A stretch of DNA of 64,000 nt from Massospora cicadina (taxonomy: Eukaryota > Entomophthoromycota > Entomophthoromycetes > Entomophthorales > Entomophthoraceae): assembly GCA_022478985.1 (NCBI GenBank), contig JAKSZP010014548.1:124001-188000 (forward strand), read 5' to 3'. The position numbers and the translations under genes were made by a program. Position 1 is the first letter of the stretch, and each line of letters starts with the position of its first letter. The notes below the pieces were generated by a model that saw only the letters and a list, made by a program, of their open reading frames with translations, was not told the origin of the DNA and searched no databases. Shown here in pieces: positions 41,465 to 52,612 of the stretch.

Positions 41465-42551
41465 TGCTGGGGTCTTTGCCCACATTCCCAGATGTCTATA
41501 TTACCATGGGTCTCTAGGGAATAATTCCCTATAGCAAGTGATTTAGATATCAGTTGACCCCAATTTCAGGTTAAAAATGTTCAGGGAATTTCAGTAATTT
41601 GCCTGGTTTGGATCCATCAGGGATTAATTCAGGTGAATGCTTAATATCTCATCGGGCAGAATTGCTGTCAAAATTGGAGCATCTGATAGTTTATTGATGA
41701 TTAACTATCAGGTGTACCAATTGGGATTGATCAGTTTCATCATCAACCAATTGGGAATTTAAGGAGCAAGTTATGAGGCGAGTAATGCTACCTGTAACTA
41801 TCAAATCAATCAGTTGGTTTGTGACCTGCCTTAATGGGTAGCAAGTCCCATTACCTAAGCAGGTTACTTGCCAAATATGGATAGTTTGGTGGGATCAAGT
41901 AGAAAACGTTAGGGGAATGTTTTCTGACTCTTTCTGTTTTAGGTCTCAAAGAAATCCAAATGACAGAATCCTAACCAGGATGGGGAAGACCATCACTGAT
42001 GAGATGACAAATGGTAATTCAACAGCAATGACTGACGTTTCATTGCTGAGGCGCCAGCTGAGGGTTAAGCCAAATTCCTCTATAAGTTCACCTGAGAATT
42101 TACTTAATAAAAACATACTTTAGCAGAAGTCATTAGTTCTATTCATCTTCAAGGAATTATTGCTTGTATGCTTTAATTGGAGACTCTTTAATAGAATAAA
42201 GAGTAATAAATTTAGTAACCAGTGAAGAGAAGCTGAGCTAAGACGGGAATTGCTGCCAACTGTGTGTCATCAAAAAAGGCTGTAAACTTGGATCTGAGCA
42301 TAGATAAAGTTAGGAGGATAAGGGAATAAATGCCAACTGAAGTCATATAGTGTATTTTAAGGAGGAATACTGGTCAATTGCTGGACCTAACACTATTGAT
42401 CTATTTAGCTATGGATAATAGTCTTTATACTATTATCAATTATATATAATTTATCAGACAACGTGAGGATTATACAACATAAATCTGTGCAGTTATCAAT
42501 TTTAGTGGTTATTATTTGTGAATGAGCAGAGAAGCCCCTAGAATTTTAACA
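41465..42551 (+). repeat. G4 3' LTR
   Basis: 1087 bp; pairs with 24570-25644. Confidence 0.85.
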
Positions 42552-43187
42552 CCATGTCATCAGTTTCTTTCATCCAAAAGAGTTTATTTATAAGAGTTGA
42601 GCTACTAGATTTCTATTTTCTTTTGCAACTCTTGCAAATATATGACTGCTATTTAGTTGTTGTTTAATCCAATTTTTTTTTCTAAAAACCCATATAATCA
42701 CAGTACTGTAAATCATCAAGCCTGGTGACTTTTTTACAGCTCCCATAATAATTTAGCTTAAGTTGCACTGTTCTAAAATAAATTTATTTATGAGTCAACA
42801 AACTAGTGGATGAACTAACAGAAATTATTTTTTAAGTTATTTTTCTATCTCTGTAACAATTCATAGTACTCTGATAAGGTCTTATTTCTGCTTATTTTCA
42901 AATTATTTTTAGATTTTATCACATAGAACACAGTGCTAGTAAAGCCTAGTAGCCTGATACTTTATCATTTCTTAATTTATTAAACTTTGATTAGAAAAGT
43001 TCATATTATAGTTTATTTAAAATTGAATTTAAGAATCTTAATATTATAAATGTATATCAAAATAATGCATTCTATATAAATGGGACTAAGAGGAGGGTGG
43101 CCTGGTGGTAGAGTATGGAATTAATAATCACTGCCTCTGAGTTTAATCACAGTAGATGAACTTTGGTTAGGGGATAATCTATAACTA
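42552..43187. other. AT-rich spacer with a tRNA-like motif
   Basis: No coding seen. On the plus strand an A-box match TGGCCTGGTGG (43098-43108) and a degenerate B box GAGTTTAATCA (43139-43149) are spaced as in tRNA-derived SINEs. The rest is featureless. Confidence 0.4.
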
Positions 43188-43808
43188 TGTTGGGATTGCT
43201 ACAACTCTCCAAATTTAGATAACATATAACTATTGAGAATTTATTCATTATGCTTTTGTCAATATGTTCCAATACTATTAAATTAGTTGGGGATGATCCC
43301 TGATATAATTTATTAGTTTTTGATGATTTTAGGCTTCCAAGGAAGGAAGCTCTGAGTTGATATTTATGATCAATTTGACAATTAAGATTTCCTTAATTTG
43401 TGGAGATAATCCCTTAATAGTTTACCAGTTTGAGGGAAGGATTTCCTGGTTTTGAATATTGAGTCAAAAGAAATTCTTACCAATGGCATGCCAAAGCTTG
43501 TAGATAATGAATTCAAAGCTATTCCCCAGCAAAATGCTGATGATTCTAATAGGAGGGCATTAGGGTGCCAGAATACTCTATATATATTTATTTCTTAATA
43601 AAACATCTTGTTCTTGAAATAATAGATTTTACTAGTATTTACTTAGTAAGGTTTAGGACAGAAGTGCCTAAATATTATAGTGAACAATGGTCAAGAGTTA
43701 ACTGAATCTTTATCTGATCAGATTCATGTTCCTTGTCATCATACAGGGAAGTTGTGTTAGCTAAGGAATAAACCCTCATGAACCTGTGCAGTGACCACTT
43801 TTTCAACA
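43188..43808 (+). repeat. G7 5' LTR
   Basis: Matches 61042-61623 with many substitutions and short indels. A TATATATAT stretch and AATAAA lie near 43580-43605. Confidence 0.85.
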
Positions 43809-43810
43809 AG

Positions 43811-43828
43811 TGGTGCTCACTACAGGGG
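43811..43828 (+). other. G7 primer-binding site
   Basis: TGGTGCTCACTACAGGGG, 2 nt after the 5' LTR. This is the consensus of the tRNA-type group. Confidence 0.8.
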
Positions 43829-44061
43829 ATCTTGGGCTGATATTGTCCACAAATTACCAATTTAAGATATTGATCAGAGAACTGTTGAGCGAAAATGGGA
43901 GTGGCAAAGTTAGGGGTTAAAGCGTGCAGAACTCATAAAGTTGTGGACCTAGAGTATGTGGGAATGAATTGACTTTAAAGATGTTTAGTCTATCCACTAT
44001 CTCATTAAGCAGCATAAAGTAGTAAGGAAGAAATCATAAAGCTCGCCTGTTAGTCAGTGTT

Positions 44062-45310
44062 ATGAAGAATCACAACCAAGCTGAGATTAAGGAATTTTTG
44101 ACTAAGTTATTTGGACTCAAAGTTATGGCTTTAGAATCTATATCTCAGAAGAAAGGAGTAGAATTAATGGGCCAAGCTGCTGCAATAGAGAGTATTATGA
44201 TGAAGCAGGGATCAAACATGATTGAGGCACAAGATCAAGCCATGCTGTTAGTAAATACTATGGAAGATAATACTGACCAACCCTTCCAGCTTACCAAGAA
44301 ATTAGATGAACTACAGAAGAAGCAACTAGAGTTGAAGGCATGGAAATCTAGCTTAAAAATAGTAAAAAACAATTCCTGATTAATTTATCTAAGCTAGAAG
44401 GATACACTGGCCGTGGTCATGAGGATCCTGAAAGTCAGATCTGTTTTTCCTAAGAAAAGTTCCTCATCTGGGGATGACAGTTACACGGGATCTAGTAAGG
44501 GAACTCTAAAAAAAGGTGAAAAAAGTCTGGCATCTTACCCCATATGGCACTCTCCTTCTTCCATGAAAACCCCCAGCCAGCAGTCAAAAATCAGCAGCAA
44601 TCCCCTGAGACCATGGAATTTTGGGCAACTCCAAAAAATTCCAGAAATTTTAAAGAAACAATATCATGGTGTTCTAAAAATTGTTTAAGATGGTCATGGT
44701 GGGGTGCGGGGATCACAGAAAGCAGTTACCATAGTAAACTGACTCAACACGGTGAGTCAAAATATCATTCTGTCCCATTTAGCTGCCAGAAAATTGACTT
44801 ATGCAGAAGCAAAGGTTGTAATCATGGAGGTTCAGCAGTCTGGAGCACCTAACCAACCAGAAACAAGAGTTTCTCAGCATTCAAATCTGAAAAGATGAAT
44901 CTACTAAAGCGTTTTCCAGTAGCTTCTATTGAAAGCACTAGATACTTATGGGTACGGTGGTGCTAACCAATTTCAACGCCTGGACTGCTATGAAGTTGGC
45001 GCTGCAAGGACATAAAGAGCTAAATCAGTTCATGATCCCAGCGCTGACTGCAATTATTTAGACAGCTCAAATGTCAAATTTTCGAGCATTTGTGAGGCCA
45101 CATTTGATGTCTTAATAAGAGATTTCACAACACCAACACTGCTTCTATAGGTTATGAGGATAGTAAACCTGATAAAGTAAAAATGGGGGCCAACCCAAAA
45201 GGTTGGGTCAGTTTGTTTGAAAAACTCTGCTAAAGCAACATGTGAAATCAGGTCATCTGCTACAAGTGCAAAAATATGGCCACATTTTTCAGTTCTGCTG
45301 CACTAAACCT
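44062..45310 (+). pseudogene. gag: G7 gag (broken)
   Basis: ATG 44062 opens 105 codons dominated by heptads (KKLDELQKKQLELKAW), a coiled coil. Ser/Lys-rich and capsid-like fragments follow in other frames. A zinc knuckle C-x2-C-x4-H-x4-C can be read at 45258-45298 only by shifting frame by one base inside it (CYKC | YGHIFQFC). Confidence 0.65.
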
Positions 45311-45689
45311 GACAAAATAAACATGATTCTTTATTCCAATGAATACATATCCTTCTCAGGAAAAGATTGGGTGGAATAGACTTGGAACAGTCTACCCCCA
45401 CCTTCACTCATGTTCCCCCTGTCTGTGTTTTTGCAGTTAACCACTTGCAAGTAAGGGCCCCTGAGCCTGAATGATTTAAAAGTGGCGTGTCCCTATCTGA
45501 ACAATCTGCAAGCCCTGACAGCACAGATGGAAGCTGATAGTTCTTTGAATAATGCTAACGTTTTGATACCCATGGCTACCATCAAGGAACAATCTCCCAA
45601 AGTAGCCAAACAGCTTTTGAAACCTTTCATTCAGCAAATGATGCCACCATTTATCAAGTAAAAAGTAATTCTTCCCATTCTGATTGCAC

Positions 45690-46060
45690 TTATGCTGATA
45701 TTTGGGTGAATCAAGTCAAATTTCAAGCAATAATTGATAGTGCGGCTCCAATTAATATTGTTTCCATCAAATTCTGAAGAAATTAAGGCTTTCCACAATT
45801 TCAGATCATAATAAGGTTTACAAAATGGCGGGCCTACACATCACTACATCTCAAGGTGCCTATAGCGCCTTGCCCTTACAATTTGGTTCCCTTCTTGTCA
45901 CTGCACTGGCCATAGTTCTGCCCAATCAGAATTATAAAATATTGATCGGAACCAACTTCATGTGACAGCATGGTGTACAGTGCAATTTTCAAAACAATAC
46001 TTTCGAAATTTTGGAACAAACTTTGCCACTGTTCTACCACCAGAAAGGGGAACCATCCCT
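45690..46060 (+). pseudogene. G7 aspartic protease (broken)
   Basis: FQAIIDSAAPINIVS corresponds to the DTGAPVN active site of G6, with Gly replaced by Ala. Later strands (AYSALPLQFGSLLVTALAIV, YKILIGTNFM) follow in a shifted frame. Inactive. Confidence 0.7.
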
Positions 46061-46128
46061 GAACAAGAAGAATGACTACATTAGTTTAATCTATACAGAT
46101 GTAATTGCGCCCATAAATTATTGACAGG

Positions 46129-46478
46129 TTGGCAGTTGTCTCCCAGCCGCTTCCAGACCAAATTGAAGAAAGTCAGGGGATTCCTTTGAGGGTGCAAATG
46201 CTGACAGGTGTATATTTCAAAAACAGTGCATCATCAGGACCAGCCTTACCATGGATATTCCTGACTTCCATAATGGCGAAATTCATGCACTCTGGGAAAA
46301 AGGCTGAACTGAGCCTTATGTAGCACGTGTGACTTAAACTCTTGGCCATTTCAAAATTCAGGTAATGGTCGCCAACCTCCTGGATAAGCCAATATATATA
46401 GAAAATAACCAAGTAGTGGTCTTCATTCACTTAGTCCCTACTACCGACCTTAGACCTTTTCATGACTTTATAAGTTAA
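46129..46478 (+). pseudogene. G7 dUTPase-like segment
   Basis: The reading passes two frames and ends FKIQVMVANLLDKPIYIE, NNQVVVFIHLVPTTDL, PFHDF. This parallels G6 EIKVLLANLQSDPMQI, QHQIVAYLHLIPIDEV, VHDF residue by residue. Stops and a frame change break it. The LINE entered directly after it. Confidence 0.5.
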
Positions 46479-46482
46479 ATGA
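46471..46482 (+). repeat. LINE target-site duplication, left
   Basis: TAAGTTAAATGA, identical to 51777-51788. Confidence 0.85.
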
Positions 46483-46483
46483 T

Positions 46484-47497
46484 TTAATTTATCGCGAGAT
46501 TTATTGCGAGGAAGGCTGACCATGGGACAGACACTTCCAAATATGACTCAGGACAGATAAACTTAGTACCGGGGGAGGCACCCCAGAGAAGCGATGCTAT
46601 CTCTTGTTGACAGTGGGAACGCCACTTATAGGGAGGGAAGGGAACGTGTGAAGAGGCCGTAGCCACTATTGCGCACGTGCGGAGGAAGGGGTCTGATTTG
46701 ATGAACCAGACTGGGAACCAGGAGGAGACCAGCTGTTGGCGACGCGGTGGGAGGTATCCAAACATCCACGCTTGAAAGTGGTCCACCAAATGAGACCAGA
46801 ATCTGTGGACAGTTTCTGGGAGGGTGGGGGTGGAGCCTACGATGGCATCTAAGACAATCGTGTGGATGGTCCACATGGCGATTGCAACCACCAGAGCACG
46901 GAGGGAGGGTGGAAGGGAGGAGGCCATTGATAGAGCAAACATATCTCTTGACAGACTGAAGGGATGCGTTTGATTCTGGCCCAGCAGACGTTGAACTTCG
47001 CGCCATATCACTTTAGAGGTGGGGCACTTCTCCAGGCGGTGGAACAGCGTTCCATACTGGCCGCACACAACACAGGATGAATGTAAAGCGTTAGAGCGCT
47101 CAGCTGTATGATACACCCACCTCAGGCAGCGCCACACATGGGAGCGGACTTGAGGCTGCAACAGAGGGCGATGTACATATTTCCAGATTGTTTTTTGGGT
47201 CTCAATGGAATAAGGGATGTCCTTCATGTCCAGGTAGTCCACCCTGGATAGGACATGGGGCCGAATGGGGATCACGCCATCATGGATGGGTAACCCCTGT
47301 ACCTCTTGTGTGAACTGAGGAGAGGGGCGGCCTCTTTGGGTTGTATGTCCACTAATACGAATTCTCCACTCTGCGCTCTGCATGGAGAGTAGGATTCGTT
47401 TGTAGTGGGTTTTTGTCCCGTGAGGAACTGTGGCCAATGTGTGTGATGCGAGGTATTTCATCAGGGAGTGGGGGTTCGATGGATTGTTGAGGCCCAA
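46484..47497 (-). CDS. LINE ORF2 C-terminal domain (open frame, 337 codons)
   Basis: This is the longest open frame of the window. It continues ORF2 after RT, with the L1-type C-terminal zinc motif C-x2-C-x7-H-x4-C (CVVCGQYGTLFHRLEKC, about residues 142-158), preceded by SHVWRCLRWVYHTAERSNAL. No RNase H domain is seen. In L1 elements this region aids RNA binding and integration. It is separated from the RT/thumb frame by a frame change near 47500-47540. Confidence 0.85.
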   Translation of the reverse strand: MGLNNPSNPHSLMKYLASHTLATVPHGTKTHYKRILLSMQSAEWRIRISGHTTQRGRPSPQFTQEVQGLPIHDGVIPIRPHVLSRVDYLDMKDIPYSIETQKTIWKYVHRPLLQPQVRSHVWRCLRWVYHTAERSNALHSSCVVCGQYGTLFHRLEKCPTSKVIWREVQRLLGQNQTHPFSLSRDMFALSMASSLPPSLRALVVAIAMWTIHTIVLDAIVGSTPTLPETVHRFWSHLVDHFQAWMFGYLPPRRQQLVSSWFPVWFIKSDPFLRTCAIVATASSHVPFPPYKWRSHCQQEIASLLWGASPGTKFICPESYLEVSVPWSAFLAINLAIN

Positions 47498-47536
47498 GGC
47501 TTGGGAGAAGTTGGAGCAGGCTGCGCGGGACCAGTG

Positions 47537-48870
47537 TTAGGATGGGAGTGTAGGAGCGGTGATGGCCGCGATCCAGGTGCCCAGGATCTTGGCAACATAG
47601 GCTTTGAAGTCAATCAGGCCCATGTCACCATGATAATGAGGGCCAAACATGACTTCTAGCTGCACTGGTGGAGGGTGGCCTGACCAAAGCCATCCTTGCA
47701 GCAAGGCATACAAGGATTTGAAGAAGCTTGGGGAGAAGGGGATGGCGTGGGCTCCGAACCAGACTTTGGATAGGAGCATAGAGTTGGCTAAAACAACCCT
47801 GCCAGTAAGGAAAGTAGGGTGGGCTCTGAGAGAGGCGATTCGCTTTGTCACGTTGTCCAGAATATGGCACTCCATTACTGCTGATGCATATCAGCCTGCC
47901 TCCATCCACACGCCCAGATGGCGCACCAGTCCTATGGTAGGACTTGGCACGAAGGGGAGCACCAGTGGAGCGGTGTGTGTTGAGTTAGTAAGATGTGGAC
48001 GTGGGCGAGCAGATGGGCTGGGTTGGAAACTAATTGCTGAGGCCCAGCAGTTCTGAAACTGACCAAGGAGGATGATTTTGGTTTTGGAGGCGTTCAGTGC
48101 CGCGTTGCTTACCCAGGAATATTCCTGGATGAGAGCTTCAAGCGCGCGTGCATCTTGATTATTAGACACCCCAACCACACAATCATCTGCAAATGCCAAT
48201 ATCTTGACTGGGGCTTGGACTAGCACATGGACCCCAGTGAGTTGGGCATTCACATTTCGTAGTAGTGGGTCAAGGCTGAAGTTGTATAAGAGTGGGCTGA
48301 GGGGGTCCCCTTGTCGCAAGCCCCTTTGAGGGCGGACTACTTCCTTTAGGAAGCCTGGGCCATGCACTGCCATTGTCGCAGATTCCGTGAGCAGCATTAC
48401 CCAGTTTATGAAGCGGGGGGGTAGGAGGAATTGATGGAGGCAGGCCCTTAGGTATTCCCAGTTTACTCTATCATAGGCCTTTTGTTGGTCCAAGAATATA
48501 AGTGCCCCAGAGGCTGTGGACTGACATACATTAGCCACAGAGTGCATGTTATCCCAAATCAACCTTCTGGGGATGAAACCAAATTGTTCTGGGGAGATGG
48601 TGGCAGATGCTACAGTCCCTAATCGGTTAGCCATAATTTTTGTTAAAATTTTGGTGTCTGTGTTTGTTAGAGAAGTGGGGCGCCAGTTGGCTAAGTCAAG
48701 CTTATCCCCTTTCTTGAAGAGTGTGACAGTAAAGGCCTCATGTCCTCCTGGTATGAGGCGCGTTTCCAACAGGCTTTGGTTAAGTGAGGCAAGCAGAAGT
48801 GGGGATATATATTTGAAATATTTTTTGTAGTACTATTAAGGAATGCCATCTGTGCCTGGGCATTTTTGGT
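47537..48870 (-). pseudogene. LINE ORF2 reverse transcriptase
   Basis: An open 292-codon stretch (48769-47891) has the non-LTR RT blocks: FKKGDKLDLANWRPTSLTNT, LIFLDQQKAYDRVNWEYL (motif A), PQRGLRQGDPLSPLLYNFSL (motif B) and the catalytic FADDCVVG (48182-48193). The upstream PGTDGIP block lies at about 48840-48860 beyond a stop. The thumb (47875-47537) is in another frame: NRLSQSP/RIASLRAHPTFLTGRVVL. About three lesions; catalytic residues are intact. Confidence 0.9.
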
Positions 48871-49499
48871 TTGGCGCACCGCGAATGGTTGTCCATAATT
48901 CGTTTGGAGTAATTAAACTCATTATTTCCGGGTATCAGAAAATGGTGCAGATATGAGCTCAGTTGAGAAATTCCGCCACTTTGGCCAGCTGAATTGGTTC
49001 AGCTCAGTACAACTCAGAGTAATATTTTTGCATTTCAATTGCCACTTCAGCCGGTGTATCCGCAATAGAATTATCCAGTCTTCACACCTTTGGCAGGCCA
49101 CGCTCTGGCGTGGTGCAAATTTTTTTTAAAGAAATATGCGGTGCACTTGTCGCCTTTTGTGATGCATGTGGCCCTGTATTAAACAAACCCGATGTTTGTG
49201 TTGCCTTTCAAGTGCTTTGAGGTGGGCAGCTGCCTCCGCCCACTTCCGGCCCCATGCAGAGCTGTATCCTGTAGCTGGAATGCTGGACTCCAAGTGTGCC
49301 AATTCTGCCAGAGCATACAAGATACCCGCCGATGTGGCTCATGAGCATCTGGAGGAGAGATGGCGAGAGTGGCGGATGGTGTCCTCTTTGAAAGTTGCCC
49401 ATATGGAAATGGGGTCCATGGAAAATGGTGCAACAAAATTTACTGCCAAAGTTGCCTCTTCCACCCATGTGGAAAATCCTGGTGACGTGAGCTCAGGGG

Positions 49500-50250
49500 G
49501 GGGCGGATTTTGCACCAATGTGGGGCCTTAGCAACTGTGACAGGTAGGTGGTAGGTTATTGAGACCAGTCAGTGGTCAAAGAATTCCATTTTCATTGTTT
49601 TTAAGTGGGAGATGTGGGGTTGGAATTTCGCCGGCATTAGAATAAGGTCAATACGGGTCATGGACCTTAATTGGCCATTGTGGACGTGGGGACGCGTCAT
49701 GTTTTTGAGCAGTGGGGCATGTTGCGGCAGCGCATCCATTAACCCAAGGGTGGCCTTTAGAACGCGTAGTTCTACGCGACCCTGTGGGGCGTGGGGTGAG
49801 GGAGGCCACCAGTCCGTTGGTGAGGTTAGCCAACAGTTCATGTCGCCAACTAGGAAAGAATCAAGGGGTAGCAGGAGGGATTTGACTGACAAGAAAAATT
49901 CCTGATGCTCATGTGCACAGTTTGGGGCATAGATGTTGATGATTGCATGCGCTATGTCAGCCCACAAGAAAGTGACAACAAGCACTCGGCCATTTAGGAA
50001 TGTTTCTGAGGATACAAATTTGAAAAAATTATTTTTCTGAATTAGCACCCCACAGTGCTTCGACCAAAAGGATAGGGATGGGAGGAGCATTGTTTTCCAA
50101 GTTTCCTCGGAACCTCGTGGGCAGTGGGACTCCTGGATGGCCAGGATATCAACGGGTAAATTGTGTTGTAAAAAACTCAGTTTCCTAGCCTAGGGCGGGG
50201 AGGCCTTGAGTCTGGCAATATTCAACATCCCTAAAGTGAAGGTTTCCCCC
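49500..50250 (-). pseudogene. LINE ORF2 apurinic-like endonuclease
   Basis: Minus strand from about 50250: FTLGMLNIARLKASPP (N-terminal motif), ILAIQESHCP (catalytic Glu), INIYAPN, SFLVGDMNCWL (GDxN motif), SMTRIDLIL (RID motif) and EFFDHxLVSI (DH end motif). All catalytic blocks of the APE family are readable; one TAG early on and one stop near the end interrupt. It nicks target DNA to prime reverse transcription. Confidence 0.85.
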
Positions 50251-50449
50251 ATCACACCTTAGGTGCGAGGGGGTGGGCCCCCAGGCCCACCAGCCTCTTC
50301 AAGGTCCCCATGGGCTTTCACAGCAGCGCGGGTGTTAGCAACAACGCTATAAGATTTTTTGTTGATTTTTGTGGAAAGAGTCGCATTGGCTTTGGCCTTT
50401 GCTTTTTGATTTCCTGACGTTGGACAAATTTTTTGCGGTGTGGATGAGT

Positions 50450-51560
50450 TCAGTGCACCGTTGAGCAGGTCAAATTTTTTTTTTCAGTTGGGATAGGTCC
50501 CAAGTCAGTTTTGACTGGGGCTTGGGTGCAACGATTGGGTGAGATTGAGTCTCTTATTGGATCCTCGGATTGAGTGACCCACTCAGCATGGGCTTCCCAA
50601 TCTGATTGGTTGATGGACTCCTGAGTTGCTTCTGCCGTGAAGGTTTCCATGTCCTCCTGGTGTTGTGAGTGTGGGATAGCAGTGGTGGCCTTGGCCATTT
50701 CCTTGGCCGTGGCCCTATGGGCCTGCTTGGCCTTCTTCCGTTCTTGCAGGGAGATAGGCTTTACCAATAGGTAGCAGCCTTGTGCTCCCCACGGGAAAGC
50801 CTCCTTGGTGCTTGCAGTTGGTTCATAGTGCACCTCTCCATTGGCCATGGTCGCCGAGGGGTGCTCTTATAATGTGACGCCCTCCTTGATGGGGCATGCA
50901 TGTGCCTTATGACTGAACGCGTCACAGTGGGTGCAAAATGGGGGGCGCGCTGTCCACAGTCACCCAGAATGGGTGTGTGGTATGCCCTGCGATATCAATA
51001 AAAGTGGAGTGTGGGATCTGGGTTAGGTCCTTTGCGATCTCCTCAGTTGATGTCAGAACTGCAATGGCTTTGCCAGTGCACAGGTGTGGCATCAGCATGA
51101 AGCGTTGCATCTTAAAAGATTGTATTTCGCCATATACGGCGAGATCATCTTTCAGGTATTGTTTAAAAATGTCACATTTTACTGTAGTAGGCAAAAAGTC
51201 AAATGTGAGGAAAATTTGGTTTGATTTTGTCCATCTGGTGCATTTGGTTTTGATGACCTGTTGCCTTTGGGGAGGTCAACCACTATGCACACTGCTGCAT
51301 TCTCATCTGCTGCTTTTTTGCTTTCAAAACCTAGGTCCAGCCAACCGCATGACATGGAGTGAGGTGCAACGTACACCGCGGTCAGGAAAATTTTGTGTAC
51401 ATCTTCACAAAATTTTTCTCATAAGGCCGTTTTTTGGATGTCCAGATACACGCGGACTCCAAATTCCACCAATGAAAGTGTTTGGAGTGTGGCGTGTTGA
51501 TGTACTGGTTGCATTGTGCTTGCCATGTGAGTATCTCTGGGGAAATCGTGACCGCTAGTT
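50450..51560 (-). pseudogene. LINE ORF1 (RNA-binding, CCHC)
   Basis: Minus strand. An RRM-like region (CGWLDLGFESKKAADENAAV, then KCDIFKQYLKDDLAVYGEI) is followed by a perfect zinc knuckle CTHCDAFSHKAHAC (50894-50935). A Gln/Glu/Ala-rich tail (50848-50450) lies in another frame. This resembles Tx1/plant L1 ORF1. Two or three frame changes separate the parts. Confidence 0.7.
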
Positions 51561-51776
51561 TTTTAAGATTTTTGTCTATTCCGCCAGATTCTCTGGGGCG
51601 TTTTTGAACGTTGGAGGCCGCGGGCCTTCCACCTGCTCCTCTTACCTTGCTTGCTCAACTGCTCCCTGACATGGGCGCAGACTAATCTCCTCTGTGAGAT
51701 TATCAAACTAGATTCAGTCTTGAATTGAATAGGTTGCAAAAGTGATTGCAACGAGAAAGAAAAGTGAGCTGAATTG

Positions 51777-51788
51777 TAAGTTAAATGA
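51777..51788 (+). repeat. LINE target-site duplication, right
   Basis: TAAGTTAAATGA, identical to 46471-46482. Confidence 0.85.
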
Positions 51789-52612
51789 AATATGATTACC
51801 TGATGAGTCAGAATCACCAGAAGTCCTTGCTGTATTGAATCAGGAAAAACTGAGGGGGATATCAAAAGAACAAAATGATCATGTCCTTAAATTATTCTAC
51901 TGATACTACAGAGTGTTTGTTCAAAGAAGTTATGATCTTGGGTGCGCCTAAAATATAGTTAACAAGGTCAAAGCCAGATATCAATTTCTAATTAATATGT
52001 GATCAATTCGCCATTTGTGAGAAAGTGAGACAATAGTTGCTGACGAAATTACTAAGATACTTGATCATGTGTAGTTGATCCCATCTTCAATCCCTTGGGA
52101 AATTCCAATTTTAATTGTAAAAAATAAGGATGGAAACAAATGATCTTTAGACTATTGCCAGTTAAAATAAAATAATGAAAAAACTTTTACCCACTTCTAC
52201 ATATTAATATCACTCTTGATTTCTTATGAGGGGTTCAATTCTTTTTGGTAATGGATCTCATATCTGGGTACTGGAAAATTGGCCTGCCTAAAGAGGAACA
52301 GAAAAATGTGCAAATTATTACCAGAAATGGCATATATAAGCCAAAGAAAATGTCTCAAGGTCTTTATAATGTGCTGGTGACGTTCCAATGGACCATGTAT
52401 ACTGTGTTAGGTGATCTGAGGTTGTCATGCAACTTTGGGCCACTTAGATGACATTTAATGTCTATATCTGCAACTTTTTGGATCTCCTTGAGCATTTAGA
52501 ATTTTTCAGAAGACTAGCCAAAGTAAATCTGAAAATAAAGCTGCGGAAAGGCCACTTATTCAATATGAGATCAAATATCTGGAGTTCATTGTCAATGTTA
52601 ATGGGCTTAACC
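51789..52612 (+). pseudogene. pol: G7 reverse transcriptase, between LINE and G8
   Basis: Lead-in fragments (DEITKILDHV, PWEIPILIVKNKDGNK) precede an open segment 52245-52451 with VMDLISGYWKIGLPKEEQ (motif A) and a decayed PFGLCNAPATFQ equivalent (MSQGLYNVLVTFQ). The YxDD region is lost. The thumb runs to the G8 insertion at 52612. Confidence 0.8.

Larger units (their letters stand above)
24570..42551 (+). mobile_element. G4: pol-less LTR element split by G5
   Basis: LTRs 24570-25644 (1075 bp) and 41465-42551 (1087 bp) start TGTTGGG/TGCTGGG and end TTTTAACA. A purine tract (ggcaagaggggga) precedes the 3' LTR. Without G5 the internal region is only about 1.9 kb and I find gag-like but no protease, RT or integrase sequence. 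It is probably non-autonomous. The flanks tcata and ccatg differ by two transitions, so a decayed 5-bp duplication is possible. Confidence 0.8.
46483..51776 (-). mobile_element. L1/Tx1-like LINE (non-LTR retrotransposon) inside G7
   Basis: Minus-oriented, 5.3 kb, flanked by a perfect 12-bp duplication. From 5' (right) to 3' (left): ORF1 with RRM-like and CCHC parts, then ORF2 with apurinic endonuclease, reverse transcriptase and a Cys/His C-terminal domain. The 3' end carries AATAAA-type sequence (minus strand of about 46497-46503) and only a short A-rich tail. It is notably more GC-rich than its surroundings. It looks full length, with few stops. Confidence 0.92.

Noticed and set aside
46129..46430. 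Independent host gene next to the LINE
   Set aside because: The readable segments align with the G6 dUTPase-like domain and lie in G7 pol order.
47649..48056. Plus-strand 135-codon frame
   Set aside because: It lies antisense to the LINE RT and thumb, whose motifs are on the minus strand; a shadow of GC-rich coding sequence.
49166..49531. Plus-strand 121-codon frame
   Set aside because: Antisense to LINE ORF2 between endonuclease and RT; no motif of its own.
50938..51558. Plus-strand 206-codon frame
   Set aside because: Antisense to LINE ORF1, which has the CCHC knuckle on the minus strand.
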